Shown here: one piece after another, positions 1-8,397 of the stretch | How positions within the stretch are numbered: the stretch's first letter is position 1 | How the letters are laid out: every line of letters starts with the position of its first letter | From: Variovorax sp. MHTC-1 | GTDB taxonomy: Bacteria; Pseudomonadota; Gammaproteobacteria; Burkholderiales; Burkholderiaceae_C | Reading direction: 5' to 3' | Assembly (NCBI RefSeq): GCF_003984645.1 | Contig: NZ_RWKI01000001.1 | Coordinates: forward strand, 434,001 to 498,000 | Length of the DNA: 64,000 bases | Program-made: the position numbers and the translations under genes | Notes under the pieces: generated by a model | Seen by the model: only the letters and a program-made list of their open reading frames with translations | Database searches by the model: none | Told to the model about the DNA's origin: nothing

Positions 1-839
1 CGCGGCGAGGCGAAGGCCAGCAGCAGCAGCACGCCCATGACGATGCCGCCGACGGTGGCGAGCTTGATCGCCTCGCCCTTGATCTGGTCGCGGCTCTGCA
101 CCGAGAACACCGGCGCGCCGCTCATCTGCAGCTGCGGGCCGGCGCTGCCCATTTCGCGCGTGGCGGCGGCGAAGGCGCCGCGCACCCGCTCGACCGCGGT
201 CGCCTGCGCGTCCAGGTCGCTGCCAGCCGCATGCGTGGTCGCAAGGATCAGTGCACGCGGCGCAGTGCGCGAGGCCCACACGCCGTGTTCGCTGCGCGGC
301 GAGCTCGCCGGAATCAGGCCTTCCGCGATGCGCTGCGTCTCGCCCGTCGGATCGCGTTCGAGCAGCGGCCTGGTGATGTTGCCGGCCGGCGTGCCGAGCA
401 GCGACAGGGTGTCGACGATCGCATCGCGCAAGCCGGCAGCGGTGAAGCGCTCGGGCGTGATGTCGGGCGCGAGCCGGTAGCGGTTGTCGAAGAGCCAGGT
501 GCCGGACTCCTTCCAGTCGCTGGTGTCGCCGTTCTGGACCTGGTCGAAGAGCTTGCTCTCGCGCATGGCAGCGGCCACGGCGCGCGACACTTCGGCGCGC
601 TGCGCGGCATCCTTGCCGCCCTCGATGCCGATGAAGAGCGTGCGCGATGCGATGCCGCTTTGCAGCTGCTCGATCAGGACACGCTGCCGCTCGTCGGGGC
701 TTTCGGGCAGGAAGGCCGAGAGGTCGGCGCTGAAATGCGTGCGCGCAATCAACGCGATGCCGGCCACGAGCGCCAGCAGCCAGATGCCGAGCACCAGCGC
801 GATGCGCCGCCGGCCGGGTGCGGCAGCGTGGCGCGTCAC
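1..839 (-). CDS. MMPL/RND-family exporter, N-terminal part (runs off left edge)
   Basis: The frame opens at a GTG (839-837) that shares a GTGA with the stop of the LolA-like gene upstream. It stays open to the left edge, giving 279 residues of a protein that is normally much longer. Residues 13-31 form a membrane helix. The periplasmic stretch that follows starts with SADLSAFLP, typical of the MMPL exporters encoded in aryl-polyene and related lipid clusters. A second membrane segment begins near residue 258. The inferred role is export of the acylated aryl-polyene-type lipid across the inner membrane, handing over to the LolA-like carrier encoded just upstream. Translational coupling to that gene supports the start. 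Family assignment is firm; the cargo is inferred from the cluster. Confidence 0.85.
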   Translation of the reverse strand, partial: MTRHAAAPGRRRIALVLGIWLLALVAGIALIARTHFSADLSAFLPESPDERQRVLIEQLQSGIASRTLFIGIEGGKDAAQRAEVSRAVAAAMRESKLFDQVQNGDTSDWKESGTWLFDNRYRLAPDITPERFTAAGLRDAIVDTLSLLGTPAGNITRPLLERDPTGETQRIAEGLIPASSPRSEHGVWASRTAPRALILATTHAAGSDLDAQATAVERVRGAFAAATREMGSAGPQLQMSGAPVFSVQSRDQIKGEAIKLATVGGIVMGVLLLLAFASP

Positions 840-1432
840 GGCGCGGTGCGCGTGGGGGTGATGCTCATCACCGAGCGATCGCCGCCGATGAACTCCATCT
901 CGATGCCGAGCACTTCACCCGCGCGCCCGCTCAGGCGCAGCGTGCGTACCTGGGCCGCGAGCTTCTCGTCGATGGGCACGAGGTCGAGCGTCCACTTGTC
1001 CGGAGTGCCGGAGACCGAGGCGCGGAAGTAGCGCGCGAGGCTTTGGGTGTTGCCGGTCAAGGTGCCGCGCATGGCTTCGACCATGCCGAGCAGCTCGGGC
1101 ATGCTGTCGAGCGTCATGGTGCGCGTGCGCCCGCCGCGCGACAAGGTCAGCGTGTTGCCGTCGACCACCATCGACTCGGGGCGCGGCGTGAGCGTACGGC
1201 GCGTCATCTTGTCAGGCGCCTGGAAACTCAGCGTTCCGCTCGCGTCAAGCGGGCCCTCGAGGCCGCGCACGAAGCGCTGTTCGGTGAAGCGCGCCTCGCC
1301 GCTCTTCTGCTTGGCGAGCAGGCCCATCAGTTCAGGAAGGTCGAAGGCCCATGCGGACGATGCGGAAAAAGCCAGCGCCGCCACGAGCCCCCTGCACCAG
1401 CGCTCAAGCCTAATCTTCGAGCCAGAAGTCAT
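836..1432 (-). CDS. LolA-related outer-membrane lipoprotein carrier
   Basis: 198 residues with an N-terminal signal peptide (basic MTSGSKIRLER, then a hydrophobic core ending near SSAWA, residues 1-28). The mature part resembles LolA, with the GEARFTEQRFVRGLEGPL region and repeated beta-strand pattern. LolA proteins carry lipoproteins through the periplasm; the paralogs in aryl-polyene clusters are thought to carry the polyene lipid to the outer membrane. The start chosen is the ATG at 1432, just after the acyltransferase active region and overlapping its last 23 bases; a longer reading to 1600 would overlap the acyltransferase far more and would hide the signal peptide. It ends in a GTGA overlap with the exporter. 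Confidence 0.85.
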   Translation of the reverse strand: MTSGSKIRLERWCRGLVAALAFSASSAWAFDLPELMGLLAKQKSGEARFTEQRFVRGLEGPLDASGTLSFQAPDKMTRRTLTPRPESMVVDGNTLTLSRGGRTRTMTLDSMPELLGMVEAMRGTLTGNTQSLARYFRASVSGTPDKWTLDLVPIDEKLAAQVRTLRLSGRAGEVLGIEMEFIGGDRSVMSITPTRTAP

Positions 1433-2384
1433 GAAAGTTGAACCAGTTGTAGGGATAGGCACGGCACAAGGCCTCGAGCCGCGCCACATATGTTTCGAGC
1501 GCGGCGCGGATGCGGCGTTCCCGCTCCGCGGGGTCGGACACCCGCTCGCTGAAATCGGCCAGGGGTTCGAAGCGCACATCGTAGCGCGCCCCTCCGGCAT
1601 AGAGCCCCGCCATGAAGAACACCTTGCGGCGCAGCAGCGCGGCCAGCCGGAACGGCCCGTCGTTGATGAAAGCCGGTTGTCCGAGAAATGGCAGCTCGAT
1701 GCTGTTGCCGCGCTGCGCCCCCCCCTCGTCAGGGCCCGGCAGCGTGCGGTCGGCCAGGAGTCCCGCGAGGCCGCCGCCGTCGAGCCAGTCGCGCAGCGCG
1801 AGCATCGAATGCGGCCGGCCCAGGGCGATGATGTGGGGCCGCAGACCGGGCAGGCTGATCGTGTCGAGCACCTTGGTGATCTGCTGTGCGTTGTCTTGGT
1901 ACATCAACATCGCGAGGCGCAGGTCTTCGGGGTTCTTGCTCTGGCGCTTGCAGGCGCCCATCGCCTCGAAGCTGCCGATGTGCGCCCCGAGCAGGAAGGC
2001 GCCCCGGCCGGCATGCGCCTCGGACTCGACCGGAAGGTTGCCGTAGATCCGGATGTCGAACAGGTCCATGCGGCCGCGCAGGAAGTAGATGCGATCGAGC
2101 ACCGTCGAGGCGAAGGCATGGAGCAGCTTGTAGCCGTCGGACCAGCCGGCGCGCGGGCCGATGGCGCGGAACAGGTAGCGCTTGATGTGGCGCCGCTGCG
2201 CCGGCGAAAACAGCAGGAAATAGAGGCAGATCGGATGCAGGATGAGGCGCGTCAGCGGCCGTCCGCAGGTGATGGCGATCCAGCAGATCACGCGCAATGC
2301 CAGCATGTTGCTGCGCTCGGGCATGCGCGACCAGTCGGCCTGGCGCGACTTCGCCTCGCCGGCCTCTGGAGGAATGCTGCTCAT
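1410..2384 (-). CDS. LpxL/HtrB-like lipid acyltransferase of the aryl-polyene-type cluster
   Basis: 324 residues. The hydrophobic stretch at about 27-60 would anchor it to the inner membrane. The catalytic H-x4-E motif of lysophospholipid/lipid A acyltransferases is present as HIGSFE (His135, Glu140), followed by further conserved blocks (ADRTLPG, GGPFRLA-like) and a C-terminal YPYNWFNFHDFW typical of the LpxL family. In aryl-polyene clusters such enzymes esterify the polyene to a lipid carrier. Related clusters often encode it fused to a family 2 glycosyltransferase; here it stands alone. It starts in an ATGA overlap with the ligase gene (2381-2384), so the two are co-translated. Acyl donor and acceptor cannot be read from the sequence. 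Confidence 0.85.
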   Translation of the reverse strand: MSSIPPEAGEAKSRQADWSRMPERSNMLALRVICWIAITCGRPLTRLILHPICLYFLLFSPAQRRHIKRYLFRAIGPRAGWSDGYKLLHAFASTVLDRIYFLRGRMDLFDIRIYGNLPVESEAHAGRGAFLLGAHIGSFEAMGACKRQSKNPEDLRLAMLMYQDNAQQITKVLDTISLPGLRPHIIALGRPHSMLALRDWLDGGGLAGLLADRTLPGPDEGGAQRGNSIELPFLGQPAFINDGPFRLAALLRRKVFFMAGLYAGGARYDVRFEPLADFSERVSDPAERERRIRAALETYVARLEALCRAYPYNWFNFHDFWLED

Positions 2385-4069
2385 GCGGCGCTGCCCGGCG
2401 TCCAGCGCCCGCTCGCGGCCAGCACGCCGGAAGAACGCACCTCGAAGCGCAGCCCGCGCGAGGCGCCGGTTTCGGGAATCAGATCGATCACGAGCGTGCT
2501 GCCCGGGCGCACCGGGGCGAGGAACTTGGCGGCCGCCAGCGTCGGCTGCGCACCGAGCCGCGCCGCCAGCGCGGGAACGCCCTGCACGGCTTCGAGCACC
2601 TCCGACAGCAGCAGCGCGCCCGGCAGCAAGGGCTGGCCCGGAAAGTGCCCCGCGAAGGCCGGATGGTCCGCCGGCACCTCGTGGGTGAGCTGCACCGGCG
2701 TGCCGTCCGAGGCGAGCTGCGCGAGCGCGAACTCGCGCAGCGCCCGGGCCGTGAGCTTGCCCGTGCCTTCGCGCGGAAAAGCCGTGACGTGCACCACGCG
2801 CCGCGGCACGAACACCGCCTCCAGCCGCTCGCGCAGCGCCGCGATGATCGCGTGCGCATCGAGCGTCGGCGCCACCACGAAGGCGACCGGCCGCACCACG
2901 CCGTCGGTCACGTCGTCGGGCAGCCAGAAGGCGCCGTCGACCACGCCCGGGATGCTGTTGAGATGGTGGTTGAGGTAGCCCAGCGAGCTGCGCCGGCCCG
3001 CCACGTGGATCAGGTCGTTGGCGCGGCCCAGCAGGCGAAAGCGGCGTTCGTCGACCAGCTCCAGCACGTCGGCCAAGGGCGTCGGCTCGGGAATGAAATC
3101 GCCTTCGAAGATGAAGCGCTCGCCGCCCTCCGCGTCGTGCTCGGCATGCACGCGGATCTGGCCGAAGGTCTCCCAGATCTCGCTCTGCGTGGGTCGCCGC
3201 GTCGCGACCTGGCCCGACTCGGTGCTGCCGTAGATCTCGATCAACATGCCGCCCGTGGCCTGCTCGGCCTGCGCCGCGAGCTGCGGCGAGAGCGGCGCGG
3301 TGGCCGAGAGGATCAGGTCCACCGGCGGCAGCGCGACACCGGAGAGCAGCAAGGTCTTGAGATGGAAAGGCGTGGTCACCAGCGCGCGCGGCTGCGGCAC
3401 CGACGCCAGCGCCGCCGCGACATCGGCCGGAAAGAAGGGCCGGCCGCTATCGAAGGCGGCGCCGCCGAGCATCGCCAGCAGCACCGACGATTCGAGGCCG
3501 TAGCTGTGCTGCACCGGCACCGTCGCGACCAGCGTGAGGCCGGACAGCGAAGAGCGGCCGAGCAGGCCGGACAAGCGGCCGACCGCCGCCGCCACGTCGC
3601 CCACCAGCGTCTGCCAGGACTTGGCATGCGGCTGCGGCGTACCGGTCGAGCCGGAGGTCAGGAGACTCACGGCATGCAGGTCGGCCGCGATCTCGGGCAC
3701 GGGCTGCTCGCCCGCGTCGGCGACGGGCGGCCGGTTCTCGATCAGGATGCGCGGCAGGCCCGGCGTCTCGGCCTGCTCCGCATCGACGATGGCAAAGGTA
3801 TGGCCGCCGGCCTCGACCAGGCGAGCCAGCGTGTCGGGCCGTGCATCGGGCGGCAGCAGGCTGGTTTCGCCGCGCACCAGCGCGGCCGCCAGGCTGACCG
3901 CGAAGGCATAGCGGTCGACGCATAAATTGATCACCGGCCCGCCGGCCTCGAGCTCGGGCGCAAAGCGCACGACGTCGGCCAGGAACTGGCGCGCGCTCAC
4001 CGGCACGCCGTGGCGCCAGGCCAGCGGCGCATCGAGGTCGCGATCGGAAAGAAGCGAAATCGGACTCAT
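2381..4069 (-). CDS. AMP-dependent acyl ligase fused to an ApeI/FabZ-like dehydratase domain
   Basis: 562 residues in two parts. Residues 1-450 are an adenylate-forming ligase: ATP-binding LTSGSTGTP (137-145), YGSTESG (280-286), GRANDLIHVAGRR (348-360) and the C-terminal GTGK with catalytic Lys438. Residues about 458-562 are a hot-dog dehydratase-like domain with DHPAFAGHFPG (468-478) and PLLPGALLL (480-488). The first part would activate an aryl or acyl acid and load it onto the ACP; the second would dehydrate 3-hydroxyacyl-ACP intermediates. The two activities are separate genes in many aryl-polyene clusters. The start is the ATG at 4069, in an ATGA overlap with the upstream gene; a longer frame to 4420 reads through that gene and is not real. 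Substrate is inferred from context. Confidence 0.85.
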   Translation of the reverse strand: MSPISLLSDRDLDAPLAWRHGVPVSARQFLADVVRFAPELEAGGPVINLCVDRYAFAVSLAAALVRGETSLLPPDARPDTLARLVEAGGHTFAIVDAEQAETPGLPRILIENRPPVADAGEQPVPEIAADLHAVSLLTSGSTGTPQPHAKSWQTLVGDVAAAVGRLSGLLGRSSLSGLTLVATVPVQHSYGLESSVLLAMLGGAAFDSGRPFFPADVAAALASVPQPRALVTTPFHLKTLLLSGVALPPVDLILSATAPLSPQLAAQAEQATGGMLIEIYGSTESGQVATRRPTQSEIWETFGQIRVHAEHDAEGGERFIFEGDFIPEPTPLADVLELVDERRFRLLGRANDLIHVAGRRSSLGYLNHHLNSIPGVVDGAFWLPDDVTDGVVRPVAFVVAPTLDAHAIIAALRERLEAVFVPRRVVHVTAFPREGTGKLTARALREFALAQLASDGTPVQLTHEVPADHPAFAGHFPGQPLLPGALLLSEVLEAVQGVPALAARLGAQPTLAAAKFLAPVRPGSTLVIDLIPETGASRGLRFEVRSSGVLAASGRWTPGSAA

Positions 4070-4704
4070 CGCCGGGTGTGGGTGTCGACCGGCGCGTTGT
4101 AGAAGGCGCGCACCGTGTCGATGAGGCGGGTGCGCTCGAATTCGGGATGCAGCCGGTAGCGCAGAAGGTACTCGCCCACGAACAGGCCAGCCACCATCAC
4201 CGGGGTGAGCAGATTGGCCAGCACCGACCAGGCGGCGAAGGACAGGGTCGCGTAGACCGCGATCGAGGCCACGGTCATGAGCGCGAAGTAGCCGGTCCAA
4301 ACGCAGGTCACGCGCGCGGTGTAGGCGCGCATGGCCGGCGACAGCGGATGGATGCGCGCGGCGAACTGGCCGATCAGCGAGAGTCGGTCGCCGCGCAGCG
4401 TGCTGCCGAACCATCCGCACAGCAAGGCATTGATGCCCGCGTGCTGGAACACATAGAGCCGGTTGGGGTCCCCCGCCTCACCGCGCAGCACCAGCGCGAA
4501 GCCGATCACGCCGACGGCGCCGGCCGCCGTGAGGCCCCAGGCGCCGAAGCGGCTACCGGCCAGGCCCAACGCCGCCAGCCACAGCGGTGCGAGCAGCACT
4601 CCCACCGCCCAGGGCTCGGCGGCATGGAACAGCATCATCCAATGGGAAAGCCCGGCATAGGCCACCCCCGCGAGCAGCAGGAGCGCCATGCGCCATCGAG
4701 ACAT
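4066..4704 (-). CDS. COG4648-type integral membrane protein of the aryl-polyene-type cluster
   Basis: 212 residues, strongly hydrophobic, with about six predicted membrane helices: the N-terminus (8-28), 37-55, 58-75, one around 90-105 and two in the 130-180 region. The C-terminal tail is short and charged (HPEFERTRLIDTVRAFYNAP). Genes of this type sit next to the ACP and AMP-ligase in aryl-polyene clusters, but their role is not settled; an acceptor or transport role at the inner membrane is a guess. It begins three bases after the ACP stop and overlaps the ligase start by four bases, so it belongs to the same transcript. Confidence 0.8.
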   Translation of the reverse strand: MSRWRMALLLLAGVAYAGLSHWMMLFHAAEPWAVGVLLAPLWLAALGLAGSRFGAWGLTAAGAVGVIGFALVLRGEAGDPNRLYVFQHAGINALLCGWFGSTLRGDRLSLIGQFAARIHPLSPAMRAYTARVTCVWTGYFALMTVASIAVYATLSFAAWSVLANLLTPVMVAGLFVGEYLLRYRLHPEFERTRLIDTVRAFYNAPVDTHTRR

Positions 4705-4707
4705 GGA

Positions 4708-5016
4708 TCAGGAGTCGCCGCGATTCTGCGCGACGTGGGCCGCAAGACTGCGCAGCGACTGAAAGATTTGCTGATTGCGCTCGTCGTCGGAGCGCAGCTG
4801 GAAGCCGTACTTGCGCGAGACTTCGAGGGCGACTTCGAGGATGTCGATCGAATCGAGCCCCAGGCCTTCCCCATACAGCGGCGCCGTGGGCACGATCTCG
4901 GAGGGTGCGATCTCGAGATTGAGCGACTCCACCAGAAGCACGGCCAGCTCGTTCTCGAGGGCTGACTGTTCGGGTGCATCGCCGACGGCGGAAATGGGGG
5001 GCTGGGTCGATGACAA
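4708..5016 (-). CDS. Acyl carrier protein of the aryl-polyene-type cluster
   Basis: 102 residues, acidic and helical, with the phosphopantetheine site GLDSIDILE; the serine is residue 56. It carries the growing aryl-polyene chain as a thioester for the ligase/dehydratase encoded downstream. There is no in-frame ATG. The start is a TTG at 5016 with a GGAG six bases upstream, which decides it. This is the first gene of the minus-strand operon. Aryl-polyene clusters usually encode two ACPs; only one is visible on this side, so a second ACP and the ketosynthases would have to lie beyond the left edge. Confidence 0.85.
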   Translation of the reverse strand: MSSTQPPISAVGDAPEQSALENELAVLLVESLNLEIAPSEIVPTAPLYGEGLGLDSIDILEVALEVSRKYGFQLRSDDERNQQIFQSLRSLAAHVAQNRGDS

Positions 5017-5060
5017 ATCAAACTCCGAGAACTTTGGATGAACTATCGCACGGGGTGCGA

Positions 5061-5090
5061 ATTATAGGAGGCCGCTTCGAGCCGCTTCGA
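5061..5090 (-). promoter_or_regulatory. Candidate promoter of the aryl-polyene-type operon, with tandem 10-bp repeat in the -35 zone
   Basis: On the minus strand a perfect TATAAT (5066-5061) lies 45 bases upstream of the ACP start. No good TTGACA is found at the right distance. Instead the -35 zone is filled by two exact head-to-tail copies of GCCGCTTCGA (plus-strand reading, 5071-5080 and 5081-5090). A strong -10 with a poor -35 and a tandem direct repeat is the pattern of an activator-dependent promoter. The call is from sequence only. Confidence 0.45.
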
Positions 5091-5125
5091 TAGACTGCGT
5101 TCCGTACCCATTGACCGGAGCCCCC

Positions 5126-6646
5126 ATGGCCGACCCCCTTCTGATTGCCCGCCACGACACCATCGAATGCGCCCTGCTGCCGGGCCTGGCCAACCGCCAC
5201 GGCCTGATCACCGGGGCCACCGGCACCGGCAAGACCGTCACCTTGCAGACCATTGCCGAGCAGCTCTCGAACATCGGCGTGCCGGTCTTCATGGCCGACG
5301 TCAAGGGCGACCTGACCGGCGCCAGCCAGAAAGGCAGCATCGGCGAGAAGATGGCCGCCACGCTCAAGGAGCGCGGCATCGAGCTGCCTGCGCCCCTCGC
5401 CTGCCCCGTCACCCTGTGGGACGTGTTCGGCGAACAGGGCCACCCGGTGCGCGCCACCATTTCCGACATGGGCCCGCTGCTGCTGGGCCGCATGCTCAAT
5501 CTCAACGAGACCCAGGCCGGCGTGCTGAACCTGGTGTTCAAGATCGCGGACGACAACGGCCTCTTGCTGCTCGACCTCCGGGACCTGCGTGCGATGCTGC
5601 AGCACGTGGGCGAGAACGCGAGCCAGTTCACGACCGAGTACGGCAATATCAGCGCCGCCAGCGTGGGCGCGATCCAGCGCGGCCTGCTTTCGATCGAGAG
5701 CCAAGGCGGCGACCAGTTTTTCGGCGAGCCGATGCTCAACATCTCGGACTTCATGCAGACCGAGGGCGGCAAGGGCGTGGTCAACATCCTCGCCGCCGAC
5801 AAGCTGATGAACTCGCCGCGGCTCTACGCGACCTTCCTGCTGTGGCTGCTGTCGGAGCTGTTCGAGCAACTGCCCGAGATCGGCGACCCCGAACAGCCCA
5901 AGCTGGTCTTCTTCTTCGACGAGGCGCACCTGCTCTTCAACGAGGCGCCCAAGGCCCTGGTCGAGCGCATCGAACTCGTGGTGCGGCTGGTGCGCTCCAA
6001 GGGTGTGGGCGTGTTCTTCGTGACGCAGAACCCGCTGGACATTCCGGACACCGTGCTGGCGCAGTTGGGCAACCGCGTGCAGCACGCGCTGCGTGCCTTT
6101 ACGCCGCGGGATCAGAAGGCAGTGAAGGCGACGGCGACCACGATGCGGCAGAAGCCGGGGTTGGACATCGAGACCGCGATCACCGAGTTGGCAGTGGGCG
6201 AGGCGCTGGTGAGCTTCCTCGACGCCAAGGGGCGGCCCAGCATCACGGAGCGCGTCTACGTGCTGCCGCCGGGGAGCCAGATCGGGCCGATCACGGCGGC
6301 GCAGCGGCAGGCGTTGATTGCGAATTCGCTGGTGGCGGGGGTCTACGAGAAGACCGTCGACCGCGAGTCGGCTTACGAGAAGCTGAAGGAGCGGGCCGAG
6401 ACGGCGCCTGATGCGGCGTCCGTAAAGGGCAAGGCCGGTGCTGCGGCAGCCGAGGAATCGGGCGGACTGATGGGTGGACTGAACGACATCCTGTTCGGCT
6501 CTACCGGGCCTCGCGGAGGCAAACGCGACGGGCTTGCTCAGACGATGGCCAAGTCGGCCGTGCGGACCATGGGGACGACCATGGGCAGGGAAATCCTGCG
6601 CGGCGTGCTAGGCGGAATCTTCGGCGCAAAGAGCCGTCGACGCTAA
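5126..6646 (+). CDS. HerA-like ATPase (DUF853 family)
   Basis: 506 residues. Walker A is GATGTGKT (30-37) and Walker B is [12 protein letters not shown] with Asp265-Glu266. The extended motifs ([27 protein letters not shown]) match the bacterial DUF853/YjgR family of HerA-FtsK-type ATPases. These are hexameric P-loop motors of uncertain cellular role, probably acting on nucleic acid. The ATG at 5126 is preferred because CGGAG sits five bases upstream; an in-frame TTG at 5111 is weaker. The C-terminal 60 residues are glycine-rich and basic ([11 protein letters not shown], ending AKSRRR). It is transcribed away from the ACP operon and stands alone. Confidence 0.85.
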   Translation: MADPLLIARHDTIECALLPGLANRHGLITGATGTGKTVTLQTIAEQLSNIGVPVFMADVKGDLTGASQKGSIGEKMAATLKERGIELPAPLACPVTLWDVFGEQGHPVRATISDMGPLLLGRMLNLNETQAGVLNLVFKIADDNGLLLLDLRDLRAMLQHVGENASQFTTEYGNISAASVGAIQRGLLSIESQGGDQFFGEPMLNISDFMQTEGGKGVVNILAADKLMNSPRLYATFLLWLLSELFEQLPEIGDPEQPKLVFFFDEAHLLFNEAPKALVERIELVVRLVRSKGVGVFFVTQNPLDIPDTVLAQLGNRVQHALRAFTPRDQKAVKATATTMRQKPGLDIETAITELAVGEALVSFLDAKGRPSITERVYVLPPGSQIGPITAAQRQALIANSLVAGVYEKTVDRESAYEKLKERAETAPDAASVKGKAGAAAAEESGGLMGGLNDILFGSTGPRGGKRDGLAQTMAKSAVRTMGTTMGREILRGVLGGIFGAKSRRR

Positions 6647-6654
6647 CAGGCCCT

Positions 6655-7296
6655 TCACCAGCGCAACAACCGATGCCCAATGGCCGCCCCTGCCAGTACC
6701 GGCAACCCCATCCCCGCCACATACCAGATCGCCAGAAACGGCGCCGCCAGTTCCGGGCAATGCAGGGCATAGACCGCCGCCCCTACCCCCGCTGACATCG
6801 CGCCCGCGGCCGCACCGGCAAGCGCCGGCTGCGTCGGCGCCAGGCTCTTCAACGCGATCAGCGCAGCTACGAACACGGGCGCCGAGATCGCGGCGATGTT
6901 GAAGGCGCAGGTGCGCCAGGTCTGGCCCCAGACCAGGGCCGCGCGTTCGTCCGCAGGTGCGAAGAACCACACCGCGAAGCCCAGCACCCACAGCGCCAGC
7001 ACCGGCAACACCAGGCCCAGCCAGGCAGCACGAACGCGCGCACCGGGCCTCGCCAGTCGCTGCACGACCACGAAGCCCGCGATGGCGATGCACAGCGGAA
7101 AGGCCAGCTTGACCCAGAACATCGGCCAGAACATGGTCTGCACCAGCTCGCGCCGCACGCCGTATTCGAAGACCATCCATGCGATCGACAGCGGCACGCC
7201 GGCCAGCAGCGCGATCGAGATGCGCCGTGCCGCCGCGTGCCGTGGCACCGGTTGCGCCTCGCGCGCCAGCAGGGATACGAGCTCGTCTGTTTTCAC
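6655..7296 (-). CDS. nrsF: NrsF-type anti-sigma factor (DUF1109), integral membrane
   Basis: 213 residues with a short cytoplasmic N-terminus ([17 protein letters not shown]), which in this family binds the sigma factor, then six membrane helices (about 26-46, 58-78, 90-111, 131-151, 155-177, 185-207). In Caulobacter, NrsF holds SigF inactive at the membrane until heavy-metal or oxidative signals release it. The two cysteines at 130 and 180 lie near or within membrane segments and are candidates for sensing, as described for the family. The GTG start at 7296 has AAGGAG eight bases upstream and overlaps the sigma-factor stop in a GTGA, so expression is coupled. Confidence 0.88.
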   Translation of the reverse strand: MKTDELVSLLAREAQPVPRHAAARRISIALLAGVPLSIAWMVFEYGVRRELVQTMFWPMFWVKLAFPLCIAIAGFVVVQRLARPGARVRAAWLGLVLPVLALWVLGFAVWFFAPADERAALVWGQTWRTCAFNIAAISAPVFVAALIALKSLAPTQPALAGAAAGAMSAGVGAAVYALHCPELAAPFLAIWYVAGMGLPVLAGAAIGHRLLRW

Positions 7297-7847
7297 GAAG
7301 AGGACTCCTTGATCTTCAGCGCCAGCGCCTTGAGGCCGCGGTGGATGCCGACCTTGATGGCCGACTCCGACATGCCGGTCAGGCGCGCCGCTTCGGCCAC
7401 CGACAGGCCTTCGAGCTTGACGTGCACGATCGGCAGGCGATGCCGGTCGGGCAGCGTATCGAGCAGGCCCGCCAGGTCGCGGCGCGCGTCGCTGGCTTCG
7501 GTGGCCGACTCGGCGAAGACGGCCAGTTCGTCGTCCAGCGGATCGTTGAGCGCCTCGCGGCTGGCCTTGCTGCGCAGCAGGTCGATCATCTTGTAGCGCG
7601 CGATCGCATGCACCCAGGCCGTCAGGGGCTGGTCGCTCTGGTAGGTGTGGCGCTGGTTGTGCATGGCTAACAGGCATTCCTGGACAAGGTCTTCCACTTC
7701 GTCGGGCCAGCCGAACAGCCGCCGGCCCAGGAACGCGCGCAGGTGTGCGCTGAGCTTCTGCAGGAAGGCGTGATACGCCTGGGCGTCGCCGGCCAGGCCG
7801 CGCACGAACAGGTCGTGCAGCACCGTCTCCGCTTCGCTCTTTGCCAT
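7293..7847 (-). CDS. sigF: ECF RNA polymerase sigma factor, SigF type
   Basis: 184 residues. Region 2 includes [22 protein letters not shown] (split here for the -10 contact: about residues 51-72) and [14 protein letters not shown] (82-95). Region 4 carries the helix-turn-helix [21 protein letters not shown] (about 149-169). The pairing with a DUF1109 anti-sigma factor and the divergent bufferin genes identify it as the SigF group known from Caulobacter. The ATG at 7847 is chosen because GGGAG lies just upstream and because the in-frame ATG at 7865 falls inside the -10 element of its own promoter. That promoter has the same consensus as the one facing the other way, so it should be autoregulated. 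Confidence 0.9.
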   Translation of the reverse strand: MAKSEAETVLHDLFVRGLAGDAQAYHAFLQKLSAHLRAFLGRRLFGWPDEVEDLVQECLLAMHNQRHTYQSDQPLTAWVHAIARYKMIDLLRSKASREALNDPLDDELAVFAESATEASDARRDLAGLLDTLPDRHRLPIVHVKLEGLSVAEAARLTGMSESAIKVGIHRGLKALALKIKESSS

Positions 7848-7864
7848 CGGGCTCCCACTTGTCA

Positions 7865-7890
7865 TTCGTGCTTTCGCTCAAGCCGGTTAC
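7865..7890 (-). promoter_or_regulatory. SigF-type promoter of the sigF-nrsF operon
   Basis: Minus-strand reading gives GTAACC (7890-7885), 16 bases, then CGAA (7868-7865). This is exactly the SigF consensus described in Caulobacter. Transcription would begin a few bases downstream, leaving a very short leader before the ATG at 7847. Confidence 0.75.
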
Positions 7891-7934
7891 AGGCACGGCC
7901 AAAAAAAGAAATCCGGCGGATTGTGCCGTGCGCT

Positions 7935-7960
7935 GTAACCCTGTTCGCGCAGACTGCGAA
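7935..7960 (+). promoter_or_regulatory. SigF-type promoter of the bufferin operon
   Basis: GTAACC (7935-7940), 16 bases, CGAA (7957-7960): a perfect SigF-type promoter 65 bases upstream of bufA. The -35 box here and the one on the opposite strand are both preceded by a GCCGTGC-like block and then CTGTAACC, so the whole divergent region forms a long imperfect inverted repeat (7883-7940). Confidence 0.78.
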
Positions 7961-8025
7961 GTAGAAACGACTGCGCCGAAGCGGCGCGGTTGAAAAACCT
8001 TCACTCAACCACTGGAGCTCATTCC

Positions 8026-8313
8026 ATGATCACTCGTCCTCTCGCCATCACCGCTCTCGCCCTGGGCGCCCTCGCCGCCGGCTCCGCCATGGCGCAAGAC
8101 AAACCGATGGCCGACAAGAAGGTCGCGATGGAGAAGTGCTACGGCGTCTCGATGGCCGGCAAGAACGACTGCGCTGCCGGCCCCGGCACCACCTGTGCAG
8201 GCACCTCCAAGGTCGACTACCAAGGCAATGCCTGGAAGAACGTGCCGGCCGGCACCTGCGCGACGATCAAGACGCCGAAGGGCACGGGCTCGCTGACGCC
8301 CATCAAGTCCTAG
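8026..8313 (+). CDS. bufA: Bufferin precursor peptide (DUF2282, BufA1-like)
   Basis: 95 residues. A Sec signal peptide covers 1-23 (cleavage after AMA). The mature peptide has four cysteines at 38, 49, 57 and 78 in the EKCYGV, KNDC, TTCAGTS and VPAGTC contexts that define the DUF2282 bufferins. In characterised bufferins the DUF692 enzyme converts the two central cysteines to thiooxazole-type heterocycles, and the exported peptide binds copper and protects the cell. The ATG at 8026 has GGAG eight bases upstream; a longer TTG reading from 7990 would begin at the promoter and lose the signal peptide. Sigma-factor control and the bufBC-doxX neighbours agree. Confidence 0.92.
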   Translation: MITRPLAITALALGALAAGSAMAQDKPMADKKVAMEKCYGVSMAGKNDCAAGPGTTCAGTSKVDYQGNAWKNVPAGTCATIKTPKGTGSLTPIKS

Positions 8314-8320
8314 AGATGTC

Positions 8321-8397
8321 TGCCCCCCGGCTTGCCGCTTCGTGTGCTTCGCCACCCCCCGAGGGGGAGGCGCGGCCGCCTTGGGGCGGCCCGGCGG
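8321..8397 (+). repeat. Dispersed intergenic palindromic repeat, copy a (bufA-bufB gap)
   Basis: GC-rich unit: C-rich start, then CTTCGTGTGCTTCGCCA, then the CCCCCC-GA-GGGGG hairpin (8354-8366), then a GCC..CTTGGGGCGGCCCGGCGG arm. It fills the gap between bufA and bufB and matches seven other copies in the window. Its reading frame joins bufB in frame, which can mislead start calling. Confidence 0.85.

Noticed and set aside
5018..6085. 355-codon minus-strand frame opposite the HerA-like gene
   Set aside because: His/Gln/Glu-rich shadow with no family match; it would also cover the ACP promoter region.
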